Assembly: GCA_021648365.1 (NCBI GenBank)
Contig: JAKISY010000036.1
Span: 1 to 39,562 of the forward strand
Reading direction: 5' to 3'
DNA from: Verrucomicrobiales bacterium
GTDB taxonomy: Bacteria > Verrucomicrobiota > Verrucomicrobiia > Verrucomicrobiales > DEV007
Length of the DNA: 39,562 bases
The notes beneath the pieces are model-generated. The model worked only from the letters and a program-made list of their open reading frames with translations, did not search any database and had not been told where the DNA came from. Shown piece after piece: positions 8,801-16,685 of the stretch. Every line of letters starts with the position of its first letter. The stretch's first letter is position 1. The translations under genes were made by a program, and so were the position numbers.

Positions 8801-11800
8801 TTAGGTCTGGGGCGGGTGCGGTGGGCATGTTGTCGGGTATTTTTGCGATCAATCAGCGTTGTGTGCCTGCGCAGGTTAATTTTGAGAAGGCGCCAGAGGC
8901 GGTGGATTTTGAGAAATTAGGTTTGCATGTGGCAAAGCGACCGGAGGTGATTGATAGCAAGGAGGTGATGGCGGGAATTTCCTCTTTTGGCTTTGGTGGC
9001 ATCAATTATCATACGGTGCTGTCCAGTTCACCAAAAAATCAACGCGCGGCTTTGCTGGATCTAGCTAAGGCAGATTTCCCGATGTTTGATGGATTGAGCA
9101 GTGACCTGGCTTATGTGTTTCCGGGTCAGGGTTCTCAGTTTGTGGGGATGCTGCATGAGTTCAAGGGGCGGCCTGAAGTGGCGCACTTGTTTGCCGCGGC
9201 GGATGAGATTTTTGAGAGGATTGCAGGGAGGAGTCTGAGCCCTCTATTGCTTGACTTGCCTTCCACTGACAGTGAGGTCGAGCAACAACAGCAAAGGAGA
9301 ATTTTATCAACGGAGGTATCTCAGCCGGCTATTTTTCTTAGCTCGGTGGTGATGCTGGAGTGGCTCAGGCATAAGGGCCGTGTCGCTCCTGGCTTGGTGC
9401 TCGGGCATTCCTTGGGGGAGTATGCGGCGCTCTATGCTGCGGGTATTTTGGGGTTTGAAGATGCGTTCACTCTTGTTTGTATGCGAGGGCAGTTGATGAG
9501 TGCTTCGCGAGCCAAGCAAGCGGGTGCGATGATCGCGATCGAAGGTGGCGAGCGCGCTGCGCTGCGGTTGATAGAGCAAGCGGAAGGTTATGCGGTGTGT
9601 GCCAATCTGAATGAGTATAGGCAGACGGTGATTTCTGGTGAGAAGCGGGCGATTGATGAGATTGAAAAATTGGCGCTTGATGAGGGAATGAAAGCTTTTC
9701 CGCTGAATGTGTCGCGTGCTTTCCATTCTAAATTGGTGGGGGATTGTGTGGAGCCTATTCAGAAACAGCTGCAATCGATTGATTTTAGGCAAAGCAATAT
9801 ACCAGTATTGGCGTGTTTGAGTCGCGAGTGTTTCCCTGTAGCTACAGTTGACGGAGCAGGAGAGTGTATGGGGGATGATGATCGGGTGAAAATGATCAGT
9901 TTGTTAGGTCGTCAAATAGATCACCCCGTTGACTTTATTTCTCAAATCAATGCAGCTTATGAAAATGGAATACGAAGATTTGTGGAGCTGGGGCCCAAAG
10001 GCACCTTGTCACGTTTGATCGATCAGATTCTTGAGAACAAACCTTTGCAGACGATTTTTTTGAATCAAGCAGATACGGATACACTGGAACAGATGGAAGC
10101 TTTGCCTGAAAAGTTGCAGCAAGCGGTGCGTATCAAACGTCAGCCATTGCCAGTTGCGAAGAAAGCTCGCAAGCCGAAGAAGAAAAAAAATGTAGTAGAG
10201 AGCTTGCAGCATGAAGTGAGCTTGAACGATCAAATTCTGCATGCGGTAGCTGACATCTCAGGGTATGAGGTGAAAGCGATAGATAAGGATGCTGAGTTTG
10301 AGCGTGACCTTGGGATCGATACCTTGAAGATTTTTGAAATTCTCTCTCGATTAAGGGGGGAGGTTCTACCACAAGAAATTGAAAATTTTCGAGAACTGAC
10401 CAGTGTTCAAAAAATACTGACGGTTGCTGAGGGTTATGCTGCTAAAGCTGAGGTGAGTGTAGAATCGAAGGGCGAGTCAAAAATAGGATGGTATAAGCAC
10501 AAGATGGTGCAGACGGCTACTTTTTCATCGTGGCAAAAGGACGGTTCGTCAGCGGCGGTGCAAGAGTTTGGCATTGATCGAATAGCAACGCCTTACCGAG
10601 GTGATGAAAAGCAGGTAGTTGTGATTCGACCATTGAGTGAATCTCTAGCATCTACGGCAGAAGAACTCTTGCCTGAATTACATCAAAAAATCGTCGATCT
10701 TGCCAAGGGCGCTGGGCAGCAGGAGGGTGTGGTCATACACGTCATCACCTTCTGTCCGCCAGAGCAATTTTATGATGGTGCGTTTTTTGCGGTAGAGGCG
10801 ATGCTGAAGGTAGCTCAACTGGATGTGCCTGAGATTGAGTTTTCTTATTTGCACCTAGATGGTGATGATGTTCCCGATTTGGAAATATCGCAGCTGTTGA
10901 ACTTGCACGAGGGTTTGCCTGCTACGGGGAAACATTTGCATCAAGAGGGTGACATCACTCAAGGCAGGCTATTTCCTCTGGACGGATTGTTTGGCAGTGA
11001 AGGTAGCCTGCCCCATTTGCTTGGTGAAGAGGACGTTGTTTTGATCACGGGTGGGGCGCGCGGTATTGCTGCGGGCATTGCTCAGCATTTGATCAAAGTG
11101 AGCCGTGCGCGTTTTATTTTGTTAGGTCGCAAACTAGAAACGGAGCAATGGATCGAAGCTTTGCCTAAAGAGCGAGTCTCTTATGTGTCGGCGGATCTTA
11201 ACGACGCTGATGCCATTCGAGCTTTGCATTTGGAAAAAGAGAACATCACCTTGCTGATACATGCGGCGGGTATTGAGGTGCCTGCTAATCTGGTGAAAAA
11301 AACGCCAGAAGAATTTGCGCTGACACTAGCGACCAAGGCCTTGTCTCTTGATCATCTGTTAGGCTGTTTAGATGCACGGCGACTTCGAGGAGTGGTTCAG
11401 TTTTCTTCGATTGCTGCCTACCGAGGGAATTATGGTCAGGCTGATTATGCGGCGGCTAATGCTTTGCTGAATGCAAAACTTGCTGGCGACGTGCCTGCGC
11501 TTTCTATTGCTTGGCCTGCGTGGAGTGAAGTGGGCATGGCGTCTCGTGGTGTGATCAAGGAAATCTTGGAGACCAGTGGAGCTGCGTTTATAACTCCTGA
11601 AGACGGCTTGCAGGTATTCGAGAAACTTCTAACAGGTTTTCTGATGTCTCCTCCACGGGGTACCACTCGTTTTGTGGCATCGGGGAAATTGGCAGGTCCG
11701 TATATGGTGAATTATCCAGGGGAGGGTGCTGAGGATATAAGAAATCCTTTTTCTCACTATCGTCTGTCCGATCCAGATCAGAAAATACGCTTGCCATTCA

Positions 11801-14800
11801 AGGTAGATCTGGAGAGGTTTCCTTCGTTGAGAGAGCATCATTTTTACGGCAAGGTATTTATTCCGGCGGCGGTGATGCTTCGTGCCATGGTTAGGCAGGT
11901 TTTGGCGGATCAAAGACACTCAAGTGATCCCGTGGGGTTTTCTGATATTGAGTTTTTGTCACCGATAGCGTTGGCAGGGGAGGAATCCTTAGCGTTACTT
12001 TTTTCGCGGCAGAATGATTTCTTTTTGGTCGAGATGGAAGAGGCAGGTGCGATTCGTCCAATTGTGAGTTTGAAGCTTCACCGCCCCTTGCACGCGGGCA
12101 GCTTCGTCGCTGAAGATTTGGCTTTGCTGGTTAAAATGAGGAAGCATGCGGCGCTTCGAGCTACGGATTTTCCGATTCACCGTTTGGAATTGAAGGATAG
12201 TGAGGAGTCTTCTTTCCGGGGAACTTTTGCGACACTGAACGAATTGCAATACAATGGATTCATCGTCACTGCGACGGTGGACATGAGCTTGGTGCTGCAG
12301 GGTTCGTCTATTCTGACGGATACAGGATGTGTGCCTTTGTTGCTTGAGGCGGCGTTTCAAACGGCTTCGCATTGGAAGCAATTTGGGATCAATACACGAC
12401 AGTCGTTCATGCCCAAGCATGTAGGACGTTGCACGATCAACCATCAAGCTTGCGCCGTGGCGAAAGAAGCGACGGTGTATTGTCAGTTTGTCAAAATAGA
12501 CGAAGTCAACTTGGCACGCAGTTTGAATATCATCGTGGTGAATGAGGATGATGAAGTGTTGATTGTGTTGAGGGATTTTGTCACTTCGCCGACGGCAATC
12601 CGCGAACCTCTTTGCATCCATACGATTCCGAAAGGAGTGCCGATGCGGATGCGCCACTGTGATTTGATCAGTCTACCGCTGCAGCAGGCGTCACAGTATG
12701 TGGGGCAAAATGAAGGTGAGATTATCACGGCGGCTGAGGGGCTTGAAATCAAGGCGTTGAATTCTGACAAACGACGTGAGGAAAAATTTGCGGGGAAGTT
12801 GGCGTGCAAACTATTAGCGAAACATGTGGAGCAACAGTCTAGTGATGAGGCGACGCAGCGACTTAGTTTGGGGGAGATAGAGGTGTTGTCGCAAGGAACG
12901 CCTGTTAGCGTTGAAATTTCAGGGGGTGCGATGGCGCAGCAAGGTTTTTATTCGATCTCTCATAGTGGAGGCTTGGTGTGTGCCGCTCGGGGCGATCATC
13001 CAGTAGGAGTAGATATTGAAAAGATTCGACCACTTTCTGACAAGATGGTTAGGGACTGTTGCGGTGAGACATTGCAAGCTGCGATTAGGGATTACATTGC
13101 GACGGGAGATTTTAGTGAGGACGATCGAGCCTACCTTCAACAGGCGTTGCCGATTCTGATTTTCACTCAAAAGGAAGCGGTGCTTAAGGCGGTTGGTATC
13201 GGGATTGGGGAGGGCTTGTCGGAGGTGCAGATTGACGGAATCTATGTGCAAACGCCGTTTGTAGCGACTTTTCGAGGGGTGAGTTATGAGGTCATCAGCA
13301 CGCAGGATCGACACTACGTTTTGTCCGTCGCGAACTTGCTGGAAGGTGGTGGACTTGTGGGCGATGAAGTGACGGAAGTGCCGCTTTCATTTTTGCAACA
13401 GGCGATGGTGCCGTCTGCGTTTGATACGCAACATCCCTATACGCTGGCATTACGGATTCAATTTGATGGGAAAATTGACTCGGATGTTATCGGGCAAGCT
13501 TTTGAAATTATCATCCAACGGCATGAAGTTCTGCGTATGGTGTTTAGCCGTACGGATGGGGAGTTGGCGGGCGGAGTTGTTTCGCGAGCCAAGGTAGGGT
13601 TCGAAGTGAATAGGGTGGCGCCCCCTGACGCTCTGGATTCGGAGCAGTTATTGCAGGTGATGAGGGGTGATCACCAACGAGCTGAGTTTGATCTAAGAAA
13701 AGGGCCTTTGTTTGAAGCGACAATTTTCAGTTTGAATGAAAATCAGCAAACCTTGCAGATCATTTTTGATCATCTGATCATCGATTGTTATTCGGCTTTG
13801 ATTCTCGCGGAAGAGCTGGCGGGTGTGTGTCGTCAAATGGTGAAGGGAGGCGAGCCTTCGACGACTGCCTCCACTAGCTACGCGGATTTTGTTGCTAGGG
13901 AAAGTGAAGCGATGACTGCGGGGAGGTTGCAGTCTTTGCGAAATTATTGGTCAAAAACATTATCAGGACTGTTGCCGTATGCCTTACCGATTCCATCGGT
14001 GGAGGAAGAGGAAATGGCGGGGAGGGCTCAAGTTGCGCAACAACAGCGGATCGATTTTGCCATGGACTCGGCGCAAATGCAGCGGCTGAATCGTAACTGT
14101 CGTCAATCTGGAGTGACCCTGTTTGCGGGTTTGATATCTGCCATTCAAAGTGGCTTGGCTAAATACAGCGGGCAAAATCAAAGTTTGCTGCATGTGCCAT
14201 TCAGTGCAAGAGATCGAGTTTTAGATAAGGGGGCGACGGGAACCTTTATTCGGATGTTGCCGGTGCGGGCAAGATTCGCTGAGGAGATGAGTTATGAAGA
14301 TCTGTTGAAGCAGCAGCGAGCAGCTATTTTTGATGCGATTGGACACGCAGAACTGCCACCAGTTGATATGAATGAAATCATTCGTAATCAAATGGGTGGT
14401 GAAATATCGCCGATGGTGATTTGCCAATTGATCGAGCAGCCGAGTTCCGAACAAGAAAAGTCGGGTCTAGAGATTACCAGTTCCGTGCACGACGGCGATA
14501 ACCCCCATGCTAGTATGGTCATCACCTTTTTTCAGTCGCAAGCAGGTATGCGCTGTGTGATCACCTTGAATCAGCGTTTGATCGCTCGCAGAACGGCGGA
14601 TGAACTGCTCAGGTTTTGTTTAGTGGAATTGGGGAGTTTATGTGGGGAGCTATCGAGAAAGGTGGGGGTGTCGGCTGCTGTATCGAGTGATCAATCGGTG
14701 ACATTGAATCCAGTTTGCTCTGGTGATGATGAAGTAACGGTGGAGTATGAAATGCCTATACAGAGTGGGCTTGAGCGGGAGCCAAATTACGAACAGGTGG

Positions 14801-15015
14801 TGGATCAGGTAGTTGTTATTTGGCAGTATGTGCTCAAGGGGGATTATCAAATGAATGCAGATGTAGATTTTTTTGCATTGGGGGGTGGCTCGCTACAAGC
14901 GGTGGAGATTGTAACTCAATTGGAACAGGTGTTTGGTGTAGAGGTGCCTTTGGCGAGTTTTGTAGGATGTTCGACCCCTGCTCTACAGGCAAATTTGATT
15001 TATTCTCAAGATTGA
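5827..15015 (+). CDS. Giant hybrid iterative PKS–NRPS-like synthase (NMO-NMO-KS-AT-ACP-KR-DH-PPTase-C-carrier)
   Basis: A 3062-residue cytosolic megasynthase predicted to build and reduce an acyl chain and hand it to a condensation domain. Domains, by approximate residue: 1–250, a degenerate nitronate monooxygenase (NMO)-like barrel (HGATG at 155–159); 260–570, an intact NMO/PfaD-like FMN domain (EAGGH ending at His418, then FAGGI and QMGTAYL), a likely enoyl reductase; 611–1067, KS with Cys815, His949 and His991; 1093–1412, AT with GHSLGE (Ser1195) and RAFH (His1300), malonyl-like; 1465–1535, ACP with DLGIDTLK, so Thr1499 replaces the usual serine; 1737–1950, KR (TGGARGI at 1741–1747, Ser1861, Tyr1874, Asn1878) after a structural part from about 1560; 1975–2330, DH (His2004; ExxxQ at 2174–2178 in place of DxxxQ); 2345–2500, PPTase (GVDIEKI, KEAVLK at 2449–2454); 2517–2940, condensation domain (DHLIIDC, His2649); 2985–3061, PCP-like carrier (GGGSL, Ser3022). 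KS-AT-ACP-KR-DH-PPTase is the order of enediyne-type iterative synthases, and the NMO part resembles PUFA-synthase PfaD. No adenylation domain is present. A TGA at 15013–15015 separates it in frame from the thioesterase. Confidence 0.9.
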   Translation: MMNSEHPFPAILLDDLIGDQRELSRTPCDHVSAGRVWNIFDQQDLQALSIHRDEKNPVLRIYDLALLESLADKGLDQLPVILSHLIDLSKVSLPDYPAGIAIEVANRHDLKVANQLDCALVIGRSFEAPGPSKECSAFIIYQLLKAESQHPFYIHGATGYALFQAYLAMGVAGIVLSADQLSDEDREKTVRFSLGDHAIMRLAFAGGTPEAIAYREVQQEQPLAFLKSSFEQGFWTSQKGDLWAGEWKSHVLEYLKLYQLSPREIVVPSCFAAASPAAQKVGSRYPILQGAMANITLHPDFAEAVAKEGALPCLALAGVAVERAVEIVRETAARGFPFAVNFVALSLSVEDLESLIVLFEETRPSYVVISTPQLDHVNRLLKTDLELVVHAPNRAMFRVLYDMGCRNFIVEGEEAGGHTSNIGGLSAWQGVLEEIRDGNLQDKVHLVFAGGIRDRRAADLLATLLYFYGLEKDLMVSLQMGTAYLCTSEAMEFTGLPEAYRQTIIEGEDTVITGESVHRNVRQMATSHSDDLLAKEWSIFSSDLELEEKKQAYEKLYRGGLKLAVESDKFEEDGSYMAGAVSTLISGSYTIRDLHRSVLQEAVAEKTSVFEPIAIVGIGTILPGAKHVAEHFDNLLLKRCFITDTPDEIWSRHVYLDPESDESDTSYSGIAGLPELVDTDLTDFRIPPSVSDEMSQLQIVALKCAQQALDDAGYDKRPFPKSRVGAVIGAAKVASVDLHDKLVWRKVKDRLESLIKEGGEGEESSKELLERYDEEFNQFEITADTILGGNPSLAVSRLASVFDFQGLTNAIDAACSSSLAAIGSAIALLHERRCDVVISGGVGTGVGVEEFVGFSRIQALSSEGSFPFDERADGFVIGAGGALFVLKRYDDAIRNGDEIYALIRGWGAANDGKGKGIAAPDFEGQTRCLKEAYRNSGIDPSEVDYLECHATGTPVGDAEELKTVAAFFGEDRLDKNRAPLAMGGSKAMTGHVRSGAGAVGMLSGIFAINQRCVPAQVNFEKAPEAVDFEKLGLHVAKRPEVIDSKEVMAGISSFGFGGINYHTVLSSSPKNQRAALLDLAKADFPMFDGLSSDLAYVFPGQGSQFVGMLHEFKGRPEVAHLFAAADEIFERIAGRSLSPLLLDLPSTDSEVEQQQQRRILSTEVSQPAIFLSSVVMLEWLRHKGRVAPGLVLGHSLGEYAALYAAGILGFEDAFTLVCMRGQLMSASRAKQAGAMIAIEGGERAALRLIEQAEGYAVCANLNEYRQTVISGEKRAIDEIEKLALDEGMKAFPLNVSRAFHSKLVGDCVEPIQKQLQSIDFRQSNIPVLACLSRECFPVATVDGAGECMGDDDRVKMISLLGRQIDHPVDFISQINAAYENGIRRFVELGPKGTLSRLIDQILENKPLQTIFLNQADTDTLEQMEALPEKLQQAVRIKRQPLPVAKKARKPKKKKNVVESLQHEVSLNDQILHAVADISGYEVKAIDKDAEFERDLGIDTLKIFEILSRLRGEVLPQEIENFRELTSVQKILTVAEGYAAKAEVSVESKGESKIGWYKHKMVQTATFSSWQKDGSSAAVQEFGIDRIATPYRGDEKQVVVIRPLSESLASTAEELLPELHQKIVDLAKGAGQQEGVVIHVITFCPPEQFYDGAFFAVEAMLKVAQLDVPEIEFSYLHLDGDDVPDLEISQLLNLHEGLPATGKHLHQEGDITQGRLFPLDGLFGSEGSLPHLLGEEDVVLITGGARGIAAGIAQHLIKVSRARFILLGRKLETEQWIEALPKERVSYVSADLNDADAIRALHLEKENITLLIHAAGIEVPANLVKKTPEEFALTLATKALSLDHLLGCLDARRLRGVVQFSSIAAYRGNYGQADYAAANALLNAKLAGDVPALSIAWPAWSEVGMASRGVIKEILETSGAAFITPEDGLQVFEKLLTGFLMSPPRGTTRFVASGKLAGPYMVNYPGEGAEDIRNPFSHYRLSDPDQKIRLPFKVDLERFPSLREHHFYGKVFIPAAVMLRAMVRQVLADQRHSSDPVGFSDIEFLSPIALAGEESLALLFSRQNDFFLVEMEEAGAIRPIVSLKLHRPLHAGSFVAEDLALLVKMRKHAALRATDFPIHRLELKDSEESSFRGTFATLNELQYNGFIVTATVDMSLVLQGSSILTDTGCVPLLLEAAFQTASHWKQFGINTRQSFMPKHVGRCTINHQACAVAKEATVYCQFVKIDEVNLARSLNIIVVNEDDEVLIVLRDFVTSPTAIREPLCIHTIPKGVPMRMRHCDLISLPLQQASQYVGQNEGEIITAAEGLEIKALNSDKRREEKFAGKLACKLLAKHVEQQSSDEATQRLSLGEIEVLSQGTPVSVEISGGAMAQQGFYSISHSGGLVCAARGDHPVGVDIEKIRPLSDKMVRDCCGETLQAAIRDYIATGDFSEDDRAYLQQALPILIFTQKEAVLKAVGIGIGEGLSEVQIDGIYVQTPFVATFRGVSYEVISTQDRHYVLSVANLLEGGGLVGDEVTEVPLSFLQQAMVPSAFDTQHPYTLALRIQFDGKIDSDVIGQAFEIIIQRHEVLRMVFSRTDGELAGGVVSRAKVGFEVNRVAPPDALDSEQLLQVMRGDHQRAEFDLRKGPLFEATIFSLNENQQTLQIIFDHLIIDCYSALILAEELAGVCRQMVKGGEPSTTASTSYADFVARESEAMTAGRLQSLRNYWSKTLSGLLPYALPIPSVEEEEMAGRAQVAQQQRIDFAMDSAQMQRLNRNCRQSGVTLFAGLISAIQSGLAKYSGQNQSLLHVPFSARDRVLDKGATGTFIRMLPVRARFAEEMSYEDLLKQQRAAIFDAIGHAELPPVDMNEIIRNQMGGEISPMVICQLIEQPSSEQEKSGLEITSSVHDGDNPHASMVITFFQSQAGMRCVITLNQRLIARRTADELLRFCLVELGSLCGELSRKVGVSAAVSSDQSVTLNPVCSGDDEVTVEYEMPIQSGLEREPNYEQVVDQVVVIWQYVLKGDYQMNADVDFFALGGGSLQAVEIVTQLEQVFGVEVPLASFVGCSTPALQANLIYSQD

Positions 15016-15019
15016 AAAA

Positions 15020-15035
15020 GTGGTTGGGAAACCAC
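15020..15035 (+). other. Perfect hairpin just after the synthase stop codon
   Basis: GTGGTT (15020–15025) pairs perfectly with AACCAC (15030–15035) around a GGGA loop, which is of the GNRA type. The stem begins five bases after the synthase TGA and ends seven bases before the thioesterase TTG. There is no T-run, so it does not look like a terminator. It could affect stop-codon readthrough or re-initiation, or be chance. Confidence 0.5.
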
Positions 15036-15042
15036 AGTAGCA

Positions 15043-15816
15043 TTGAAAGCTGGTGGTGATAAGCCGCCTTTCTTTTGTGTGCACCCTTCAGATGGGAATG
15101 TGCTTTGTTATGTGGAGTTGGCAGCGGCTATGGGAGCTGATTACCCTTTTTATGGTTTGCAGGCCAAAGGTTTGAATGGGAAAGATGAACCCTTACGTGA
15201 AGTCGCTACCATGGCGAAACATTACATCGACGCGATCAGGCGAGTCCAGGCGCAGGGGCCGTATCACCTTGGTGGGTGGTCGGCTGGTGGGTTGATTGCG
15301 TTTGAAATGGCTCAGCAGTTGATGGAGATGGGAGAGAGCGTGAATCTGGTATTGCTAGACTCAATTTACCCTGCTCGTTTTCCGCAAGAATCGGGCATCA
15401 GTCATGAGGCGCGCTTGAGGGAGATTTTATTCGGGATTGAGTCAGCAGAGCTGCCAGAGAACTATGAGCCAGCGCATACCTTGCGGGCTATTTGGGATGA
15501 GGCTGCGGCGGGTTATGATGCAAAGCCGTATCCAGGAAAGATCACCTTGGTGTTGACTGAGAGTTTTGCGCAACGGAAAGAAATATACATGGCTCGGTTG
15601 AAGCAGCGAATAGCTGAGAAAAATTTTCGTCGATCTGCCAAGTTGGTTCGGATGCTTGAAGGTTTGGATCAGTTGAATCCTGCAAATTGGGTGGATCTGG
15701 CAGAAGGTGGGTTTGAGATGGTTCCCACTTCCGGAGATCACCATAGTTTTTTGTATCGAGAGAACTGCCAGCATGTGGCGCAGTGTATCATGCGCTGTAT
15801 AGACTCGGCTGACTAG
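15043..15816 (+). CDS. Type I-like thioesterase, in frame with the synthase
   Basis: A 257-residue alpha/beta-hydrolase that probably releases the finished chain by hydrolysis or cyclisation. The nucleophile is Ser80 in GWSAGG; Asp106 (LLDSIYP) and His233 (SGDHHSFL) complete the probable triad. It lies in the same frame as the synthase, separated only by TGA and nine codons. The sequence after the TGA, KSGWETTVALKAGGDKPPFF, resembles the usual PCP-to-thioesterase linker of NRPSs (W.s.VpL..GG..PPlFCVHP). The family match thus appears to begin before the only available start, a TTG at 15043 with no clear ribosome-binding site. I read this as a synthase–thioesterase fusion broken by, or read through, one stop codon, although separate initiation is possible. 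Confidence 0.8.
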   Translation: MKAGGDKPPFFCVHPSDGNVLCYVELAAAMGADYPFYGLQAKGLNGKDEPLREVATMAKHYIDAIRRVQAQGPYHLGGWSAGGLIAFEMAQQLMEMGESVNLVLLDSIYPARFPQESGISHEARLREILFGIESAELPENYEPAHTLRAIWDEAAAGYDAKPYPGKITLVLTESFAQRKEIYMARLKQRIAEKNFRRSAKLVRMLEGLDQLNPANWVDLAEGGFEMVPTSGDHHSFLYRENCQHVAQCIMRCIDSAD

Positions 15817-15851
15817 ATGTTGAAGTGCTATAATGAAGATTAGCTTGAAGG

Positions 15852-16331
15852 CTAGTTTCGAATTTGCTCAGGAGTTTGGTTGGAGGTTTTATTTCCCTTA
15901 GGTCCGATATCCTGGATGGTGATATTTTCAAAAACGAGTCCTACGGATGGGGTTTGTAAGTGTCCACCATCGTCGGCATTGATGCCATTGGCTTGGCAAG
16001 CAGAGACTTTCAAATGACGTAAGGTAACATAGTTGCAGGAGGACAAATGGATGGCTTCTTTGCCTCCCTCGAAGAGGGGAGGGTTTTTGGGGTCTGCGGC
16101 ACTTATGATGATGGGTTTGTCTTTGCTGCCGTTTAATTTGGATATTAAAATTCCATTGCCGTAATTCCCAGTTGCCAAGGAGAGAATATCGCCCGGTTGC
16201 GCTCGGGTGATGGCGTCACGCAAGGTTTTGGCATCATGGATGGGGAGGGTGTCTGCCGCTGTAGGATCAATGCGGAAAAAACTTACTAGGAGCAGCAAAG
16301 TGATAAGTAGAGAGAGGGGCTTCATTGCCAT
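15852..16331 (-). CDS. Truncated secreted parallel beta-helix protein
   Basis: A 159-residue product with a signal peptide (LSLLITLLLLVSFF, cleavage near PTAA-D). Next come DAKTLRDAITRAQPGDILSL and repeated strands (KPIIISA, HLSSCNYVTLRHLKVS, LVFENITIQDIGPKGN) typical of right-handed parallel beta-helix proteins such as polysaccharide lyases. Such proteins normally continue for several more coils. Here the helix stops after GPKGN, followed by 12 unrelated residues, so more than half of the usual length is missing. The break lies 36 bases from the end of the thioesterase gene on the other strand, which suggests the synthase segment or a deletion cut it. A second ATG at 16325 is also possible. 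It is probably not functional. Confidence 0.65.
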   Translation of the reverse strand: MAMKPLSLLITLLLLVSFFRIDPTAADTLPIHDAKTLRDAITRAQPGDILSLATGNYGNGILISKLNGSKDKPIIISAADPKNPPLFEGGKEAIHLSSCNYVTLRHLKVSACQANGINADDGGHLQTPSVGLVFENITIQDIGPKGNKTSNQTPEQIRN

Positions 16332-16355
16332 TATGGGTTAGGTCTATGTTGACTT

Positions 16356-16643
16356 TCAATTTCCCTTGAGTTTGTGATTGATCACAAAAGGACCGAAGGG
16401 GATGAGTGAGCAGACGAAGATCAAGACGGATCGTTTGAAGTCGATGCTTTTGCTGATGAGTCCGAAAAGCAACAGGACGCAGAGGATGACAAAGAGCGCA
16501 CCGTGTGCCCAACCGACCCATTTGACTGCCAGTGGCATGTCGGCAAAATACTTCAACGGCATGGCGATGAAGAGTAGGATCAAGAAGGACACGCCTTCGG
16601 TCAGAACGGCGATGCGGATTTTATTGGCGGTTGGGTTGGACAT
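16356..16643 (-). CDS. DUF3817 family small membrane protein
   Basis: A 95-residue integral membrane protein with three hydrophobic spans (about residues 12–33, 41–62 and 70–88). The motifs R…LTEGVSFLILLFIAMPLKY and GWAHGALFV match the conserved pattern of DUF3817 proteins, whose function is not established. It lies 24 bases upstream of the truncated beta-helix gene on the same strand and may once have been co-transcribed with it. Confidence 0.85.
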   Translation of the reverse strand: MSNPTANKIRIAVLTEGVSFLILLFIAMPLKYFADMPLAVKWVGWAHGALFVILCVLLLFGLISKSIDFKRSVLIFVCSLIPFGPFVINHKLKGN

Positions 16644-16660
16644 GTTGGGTGGATGAAGAA

Positions 16661-16679
16661 AACAGGTTGGAAACCTGTT
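16661..16679. repeat. Hairpin repeat family 2, intact copy
   Basis: AACAGGTT (16661–16668) and AACCTGTT (16672–16679) form a perfect eight-base stem around GGA. It lies between the Gfo/Idh/MocA stop and the DUF3817 start. Related copies with compensating stem bases are at 22385–22401 and, degenerate, at 20554–20570. Confidence 0.65.
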
Positions 16680-16685
16680 CTACAT

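Noticed and set aside
5827..15015. Enediyne biosynthesis cluster
   Set aside because: The KS-AT-ACP-KR-DH-PPTase order fits, but the conserved enediyne companion genes are absent, and the NMO, condensation and PCP-like domains do not belong to that class.
5827..15015. Polyunsaturated fatty acid (Pfa) synthase
   Set aside because: There is one internal ACP rather than a tandem array, the domains are not split into PfaA–E, and a condensation domain follows the PPTase.
15013..15035. Selenocysteine insertion at the in-frame TGA
   Set aside because: The site is a variable inter-domain linker where no Cys/Sec is expected, and the 16-base hairpin lacks recognisable bacterial SECIS features.
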